Under the pieces are notes generated by a model, which did not search any database, was not told the origin of the DNA, and was given only the letters and a program-made list of their open reading frames with translations. From Conoideocrella luteorostrata (Eukaryota; Ascomycota; Sordariomycetes; Hypocreales; Clavicipitaceae), in contig JASWJB010000010.1 in NCBI GenBank assembly GCA_032433595.1, positions 62,001 through 126,000 on the forward strand: a DNA stretch of 64,000 bases, written 5' to 3'. Positions 59,387 to 64,000 of this stretch are shown here, piece by piece (position 1 is the stretch's first letter; each line of letters begins with the position of its first letter). The position numbers and the translations under genes were made by a program.

Positions 59387-61096
59387 ATGGTTGATTTGAT
59401 TTCAGATCCATTCAAAATGGAGCACCAAAAGGTTCCTGGGGCCTCATCGCTATCCGATTCTCACGGTACGCCGGGACACAACCTCGACGCAGTGCCGCCT
59501 TTGGGATCTTCTCCACCTGATCCCTCGATCCTGGAATCACCCAGTCTGGATGCGACAATACCGAGAAGCCCTCGGTTATCCAGAAACCCCTCCTTCTCTG
59601 GGAGTAGTTCCTATCATGATGATTGGGACCCTCTTCCACCCCTGGATCGGCTGACAGTGCTTGATCTCTTGGATAACTTCGCTCTACCTCAGCAACTAGA
59701 GAAGCTTCAGAAAGGGATTTCAGCTCAAACTGATAAAGTTCGCCGATCTAGAGATGCTTTCAAATCCAGAACACAGCTCGCTCGCGAACGTATGGTAGAA
59801 GAATGGAGGCGTCGTGTTCCTTCCGCCGATGAGCAATTTGATCGATACAGAAAGCGAATGCGGCAACGCGTTGATAAGTTGGGCAGGCAGTGGAACGATA
59901 CAAAAGCCATTAGTTTACGTGAAAAGATATCCTTTATATGCGGTGTTATGAATATCTTCATTAGCGGATATCTTCTCGGCGGATATCCTCAATACTTCCA
60001 CGTCTGGTACACGGCCCAACTTGTCTACTTCATGCCTATCCGTTTTCTCACTTATCACCGCCGCGGTTATCATTATTTTCTGGCGGACCTCTGCTACTTC
60101 GTCAATATGTTGCTGTCTCTCAGCATTTGGGTCTTTCCCAAATCTAAGAGACTCCTCACAGCAACTTACTGCCTGGCCTTTGGTAATAACGCTGTGGCTA
60201 TCATTATGTGGCGTAATTCTCTCGTATTCCACAGTTTTGACAAGGTCACCTCTCTTTTCATTCACATTATGCCTTGTGCAACACTTCATTGCCTCGTTCA
60301 CTTGTACTCATCTGAAGAACAGAAGTTGAGGTTTCCAGCCATTTGGGCCATCAAAAACGCCAGCCCTGGCTCTTCGACAGCTTATGCTAACGTTGTCTCT
60401 ATGCTTGCTTGGAGCTCGATTCCATACGCCATGTGGCAGCTGAGCTACTACTTCTTTATCACAGTCAGGCGCAGGGAAAAAATTGCGGCAGGTCGACCAA
60501 CGTCTTTTACGTGGTTACGACGATCTTATTCCAAGACTTGGATTGGAAAGGTCGTTCTGTCTCTACCGGCCAGCCTTCAGGAGCCAGCCTTCATGATGAT
60601 TCAATACAGCTACGCAGTTCTAACAATGTTGCCTTGCCCTATTTGGTTTAATTATCAATTCGCTTCTTCTACCTTTTTGATCATTGTGTTCGCATGGAGT
60701 ATCTATAACGGCTCAACATATTACATTGATGTCTTTGGAAAGCGTTTCCAAAGAGAGTTAGAGGCAATGAAAACCGAGGTGCTCAAGTGGCAAAACACCC
60801 CCGAGCTTATGCTACAATCGCCGCTCCTTACACCACATGCCGACAGTGCCACTGGACCAACTTCTGGGCAACATATGCAATTATTAGATCCAGTTGCTCA
60901 ACAAAGTGTTGTCCAAACAGAACAGCAAAATGAACGAGCTCAGAGTTACAGATCACGCCCGGGAGCAAGTATTGGTCGAACCACTAGCTTAGACAAGATA
61001 CCTCTTCTCGATGACAGTGGTAACACAGCAGCTACAGGTGTCGATGGTGGGGTCAGAATGTCGGCATGGGAAAGAAAGCCTCAAGGATTCGAGTAA
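59387..61096 (+). CDS. gpc1: Glycerophosphocholine acyltransferase Gpc1 (DUF2838)
   Basis: Gpc1 acylates glycerophosphocholine with acyl-CoA to lysophosphatidylcholine, salvaging phosphatidylcholine turnover products. It is an integral membrane protein, about 569 residues from ATG 59387, or 559 from 59417. The shorter form is preferable if the TTTCAG at 59406 is a real acceptor. The N-terminal 190 residues are cytosolic and Ser/Pro-rich with a coiled segment (LPQQLEKLQKGISAQTDKVR). The DUF2838 core starts near SLREKISFICGVMNIFISGY and contains about eight membrane spans, with PIRFLTYHRRGYHYFLADLC, LFIHIMPCATLHCLVHLY and YSYAVLTMLPCPIWFNYQF. A disordered tail follows. The core motifs are strong; the 5' end is the uncertain part. 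Confidence 0.9.
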   Translation: MVDLISDPFKMEHQKVPGASSLSDSHGTPGHNLDAVPPLGSSPPDPSILESPSLDATIPRSPRLSRNPSFSGSSSYHDDWDPLPPLDRLTVLDLLDNFALPQQLEKLQKGISAQTDKVRRSRDAFKSRTQLARERMVEEWRRRVPSADEQFDRYRKRMRQRVDKLGRQWNDTKAISLREKISFICGVMNIFISGYLLGGYPQYFHVWYTAQLVYFMPIRFLTYHRRGYHYFLADLCYFVNMLLSLSIWVFPKSKRLLTATYCLAFGNNAVAIIMWRNSLVFHSFDKVTSLFIHIMPCATLHCLVHLYSSEEQKLRFPAIWAIKNASPGSSTAYANVVSMLAWSSIPYAMWQLSYYFFITVRRREKIAAGRPTSFTWLRRSYSKTWIGKVVLSLPASLQEPAFMMIQYSYAVLTMLPCPIWFNYQFASSTFLIIVFAWSIYNGSTYYIDVFGKRFQRELEAMKTEVLKWQNTPELMLQSPLLTPHADSATGPTSGQHMQLLDPVAQQSVVQTEQQNERAQSYRSRPGASIGRTTSLDKIPLLDDSGNTAATGVDGGVRMSAWERKPQGFE

Positions 61097-61988
61097 CAAA
61101 ACATCTTGACGTCACAGCAAACGGAAAGCAAGTTCGAACATTTTCTCAACTTGCTTGGGCATTACCGAGTTGCCGATTATGGATGATTGCAAACTCCGAA
61201 AACATGATACCGCCGGATTTCTTACACTGGTTTTGTTATGACTTCTTCAGTAATTTGCGCGCCCGTTAGAATGAAAAGTTAATATCACCACAATTGTGTG
61301 GACAACACTGTTAAACAGATGGTAGAATCAAAGCAGGTCCACGGAACGACACCACGTTTTGCTCATAAATTGTGATTGTGTGAACAGGAAATATGTATGT
61401 GCACCTGAGCAACATGCTGCGTGTACCCTCTCTCCGGACCCATTAGTCAAGGATGAGCATTGAACGATGATGATTTCCCAGGTGCGCACAACGACCGTCG
61501 TCTACAAACTTGGATATGCCTTTACACACGCTATATCAAACATAAATAACATTGGTAATCGCTGTTGAACGCGCTGACCCATCAATTGAATAAGAATCCT
61601 GCACCTCCAATAACCAGGCCTCTCCATAATTATCCTGCCACTCCAAAGTCCCAATCCCAAATGCAATACGGAGTCATCAAGCTATGAAGGCCCATGAGGG
61701 AAATCAAATAGGCATGAATAAGACTGCAAAGAACTGCCGGCATGCTCATGTGCTGAAAATTCACAAAAACAAGAAAAAAATCCTCATGCCTAGCGCCTGA
61801 CGCCTTTGCCGAGCATCACTTCATATCAGATCAAACTGTCACTGCCAGAGTGTCCCAGGAAAGTAAGTTGGTTCAGAATGACTGAGCGAGGATTCAAATG
61901 ATAACCAATTTCTGTCAAGCCGGGATATTGCGTAAGGAAAGGTAGCATGAAATACAGTGATGATTATCCAGGTGCTGGAGCCCAAGGA
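61097..61988. other. Convergent 3' region, Gpc1 and Cdh1
   Basis: 3' flanks of converging genes, about 890 bp, AT-rich, with no coding signal that I can support. Confidence 0.45.
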
Positions 61989-63954
61989 TTATCGGATAAT
62001 ACCCCAATCGGCCAGTCTTCCTCCTGCGCTATCTCCTTCTTCGCGAGTCCCAGGACGACGACCAAAGACAGACCAAAATCTTAACGTTTCATCTCCTGCT
62101 CCAGTGACTATCACACGTCCATCTGGACTCATTGCCAGATACAGAACGCGGTATGTATGCCCTGTAAGACTCGCAACCTGTGTCATTGACGGATATTTCC
62201 AGACGACGATTTGATTCTGGCTATATCCATGAGTCGAAACAATTTCATTCGAGTTTTTGGACCATGCAATGTTGCAAACTTGGCTTCCGGTGTCAATTTC
62301 ATTAATGATGCTTCCCTTTACTGTATCGTGGAAGATGATCCTTCTGTCTGCTGTACCTCCACCAGAGGCAAGAAGTCCACGTTGATGGGGAGACCAGGAG
62401 ATGGCTTTCACTGCCGCCGTGTGATCGGAAAATTTCCATAACGGCGACTCAGATAGCTTATCCCACACCATTAACTTGTTGTCGTTCCCTCCACTGGCTA
62501 GTTGACCATCTTCACAGTTCCACTTCAGCCCGCAAACCTCTTGCTTGTGACCGACTAACTTTTTCAGCCACTGGTCAGGCGCTCGAACGTCTCTATGATA
62601 GATCAATCGGTCTCTAGACCCTGATGTAAGAATATGAGTATTCCAAGCTAAGGAGCCAACTCGTGCTGTATGTCCTGTCATTGTTCTGAGCCTCCTTGTC
62701 TTCTCTGCATCCCAAATCTGTACAAGGCCCTTCCCGGTTCCAATGGCAAGATGTGTTCCCTTTTGTATCCAGGAGACGCTTGTCACCGTATCATCTTCCA
62801 GTGTGCATAGCTTACTCACCTTACTTGTCTGAGCATTCCACATATACACGCTTGACCCGAGCCCCACTCCAAGAACGTTAGCACTACCCCAATCTACTAG
62901 GTTCAGGTAGAAGTCGTCAGCCAGTTCAGGGGCATCAAGAACTTTATATGGTACCTTGCTGACAGTTCGGGGCTGGCGTCTAGGACTTAAAAGCATCTGC
63001 TGACTGCCAAACCGGACTGGCGACAGGCTGTATATCTCTGCTCTGGTATCTAGACTTGGTCCATGTCGGCTCTGAGGTGTTTTTGACGGGGTCAGATGGC
63101 CTGCCACGTGGTTATGATGCCGAGGAGACATGTAAGAAAAGAGATTCTTATGTGGCGTTGATGGCGTTAGTGACGAAGGCAGCGACGAGGTAGGGTTGTT
63201 ATTTGGTGGAGTTTGAGCTCTTCTTATGTCATGTGCCCGTGCCATAGAAGAACTTCCAGTGGAGTTCTCGGGTGAAAGCGCAGGAGGGTTAGCGTGAGGT
63301 ACAGAATTCTCGAAAAGCTCAGCCCGAAGCAGCGTTGAGAATGTTCTATTGGCTTCCTCGGCTATAATACGACACCATTAGCATAAACTGGTGGTCTTAC
63401 CTATTGAGACAATGGGAGCAAGAATCTTACTTTTTTGGAAATGAAGCTCTCCGTGCGGTATTCGTTTCTTTTGCTTGGATGGGGTAGCTGGGGATGCGTC
63501 TTCATGTAAAAGGCTGAAGCTAGCTTGGAGATCTTGGCCAGAGCGAGTCGGAATGAATCTTGCCAGTATCAGCATAAAGAAAATAGGCAAGTATGCGAGG
63601 TTTGAAGTCCTACCGATCACCATTTATTCTCTGCCGTTTTCTATGAGGACTCACACTCAGAGCGCTTTCGCGAGGTGGCCGCTGGAGGTCTCGCAGAGCA
63701 TTATTTACGGCATCCGCATCCAATGCCATGGCTCGTGACACATGGCTAGTCGTCATCCTACTACCTATCCTCCTAGTATTTCCGCCCTCGGTATCATGTT
63801 TTGATTCCTGTCGGCCTCTCTCTGCAGGCGGTGGCGGCGTAGCGATCCGACTTGGGCCAGATTTTGGTGTTGTTTCTGGGTCGACTATGAACTGAGCAGA
63901 TGGCGCAGTGATGATATCTGTAGAGGATGAAGCTTCTTCTAACTGGAATGCCAT
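61989..63954 (-). CDS. cdh1: APC/C activator Cdh1 (Fizzy-related, WD40)
   Basis: A co-activator that recruits substrates to the anaphase-promoting complex in late mitosis and G1. Three exons, 63614-63954, 63431-63558 and 61989-63361, join in phase to 613 residues. The N-terminal 110 residues are Ser/Pro-rich with likely CDK sites. The C-box DRFIPTR is completed across the first intron. A Fizzy-type segment includes LLRAELFENS and YKVLDAPELADDFYLNLVDW. Seven WD40 repeats run from about residue 310 to the end, for example HTARVGSLAWNTHILTSGSR and HKQEVCGLKWNCEDGQLASG. The protein ends GIIR, the Ile-Arg tail that docks on the APC/C. Cdh1 rather than Cdc20 is chosen from the ELFENS/LADDFYLNLVDW pattern, as in fungal Ste9/Srw1 and Cdh1. 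Confidence 0.93.
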
Positions 63955-64000
63955 GATTTGACTTCCCGTCCGTAACTTTCGGTAAGATCGATTTATAATG

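Overview
The window is a stretch of nuclear genome from a filamentous ascomycete (Pezizomycotina). Evidence: many short GT-AG introns (about 43 to 130 nt), spacious intergenic DNA, a calmodulin gene whose first coding exon is only the start codon, and fungal versions of Gpc1, Ecm14, Rtt103, Tlg2 and Syt1. Intergenic DNA repeatedly carries TACGGAGTA/TACTCCGTA. I lean to Eurotiomycetes, but that is an inference; no rRNA or barcode locus is present.

Layout. 0.7-14.7 kb is a run of minus-strand genes: glycogenin, a cation-diffusion-facilitator transporter with Mn-type motifs, a monoglyceride-lipase-like hydrolase, a mitochondrial ABC half-transporter and an Rtt103-like CID protein. 15.3-27.3 kb holds clathrin light chain, a COX7-like subunit, a large PPR-like protein, the syntaxin Tlg2, calmodulin and AP-1 gamma-adaptin. 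27.3-33 kb holds a decayed OXNAD1-type oxidoreductase, an NCBP3-like cap-binding protein, a frame-broken unidentified gene and two tandem repeats. 33.4-40.4 kb has SRP72 and a Sec7-PH Arf exchange factor, convergent. 40.4-44.3 kb is AT-rich and gene-poor. 44.3-64 kb has the pseudo-carboxypeptidase Ecm14, a MAPEG glutathione transferase, an X-family DNA polymerase, TFIIE alpha, cohesin Smc1, Gpc1 and the APC/C activator Cdh1.

How the genes relate. These are separate eukaryotic transcription units, not operons. Two themes recur: trans-Golgi/endosome traffic (clathrin light chain, AP-1 gamma, Tlg2, Arf exchange factor, all within about 25 kb) and chromosome or transcription maintenance (Rtt103, NCBP3, PolX, TFIIE alpha, Smc1, Cdh1). 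I found no obvious biosynthetic cluster, CRISPR array, intact transposon, tRNA or rRNA gene, and nothing I can defend as a new multi-gene system. The best leads are the decaying genes, the dispersed nonamer, the tandem repeats and the gene-poor block. Exon joins were worked out by hand from splice signals and reading frame and have no transcript support.
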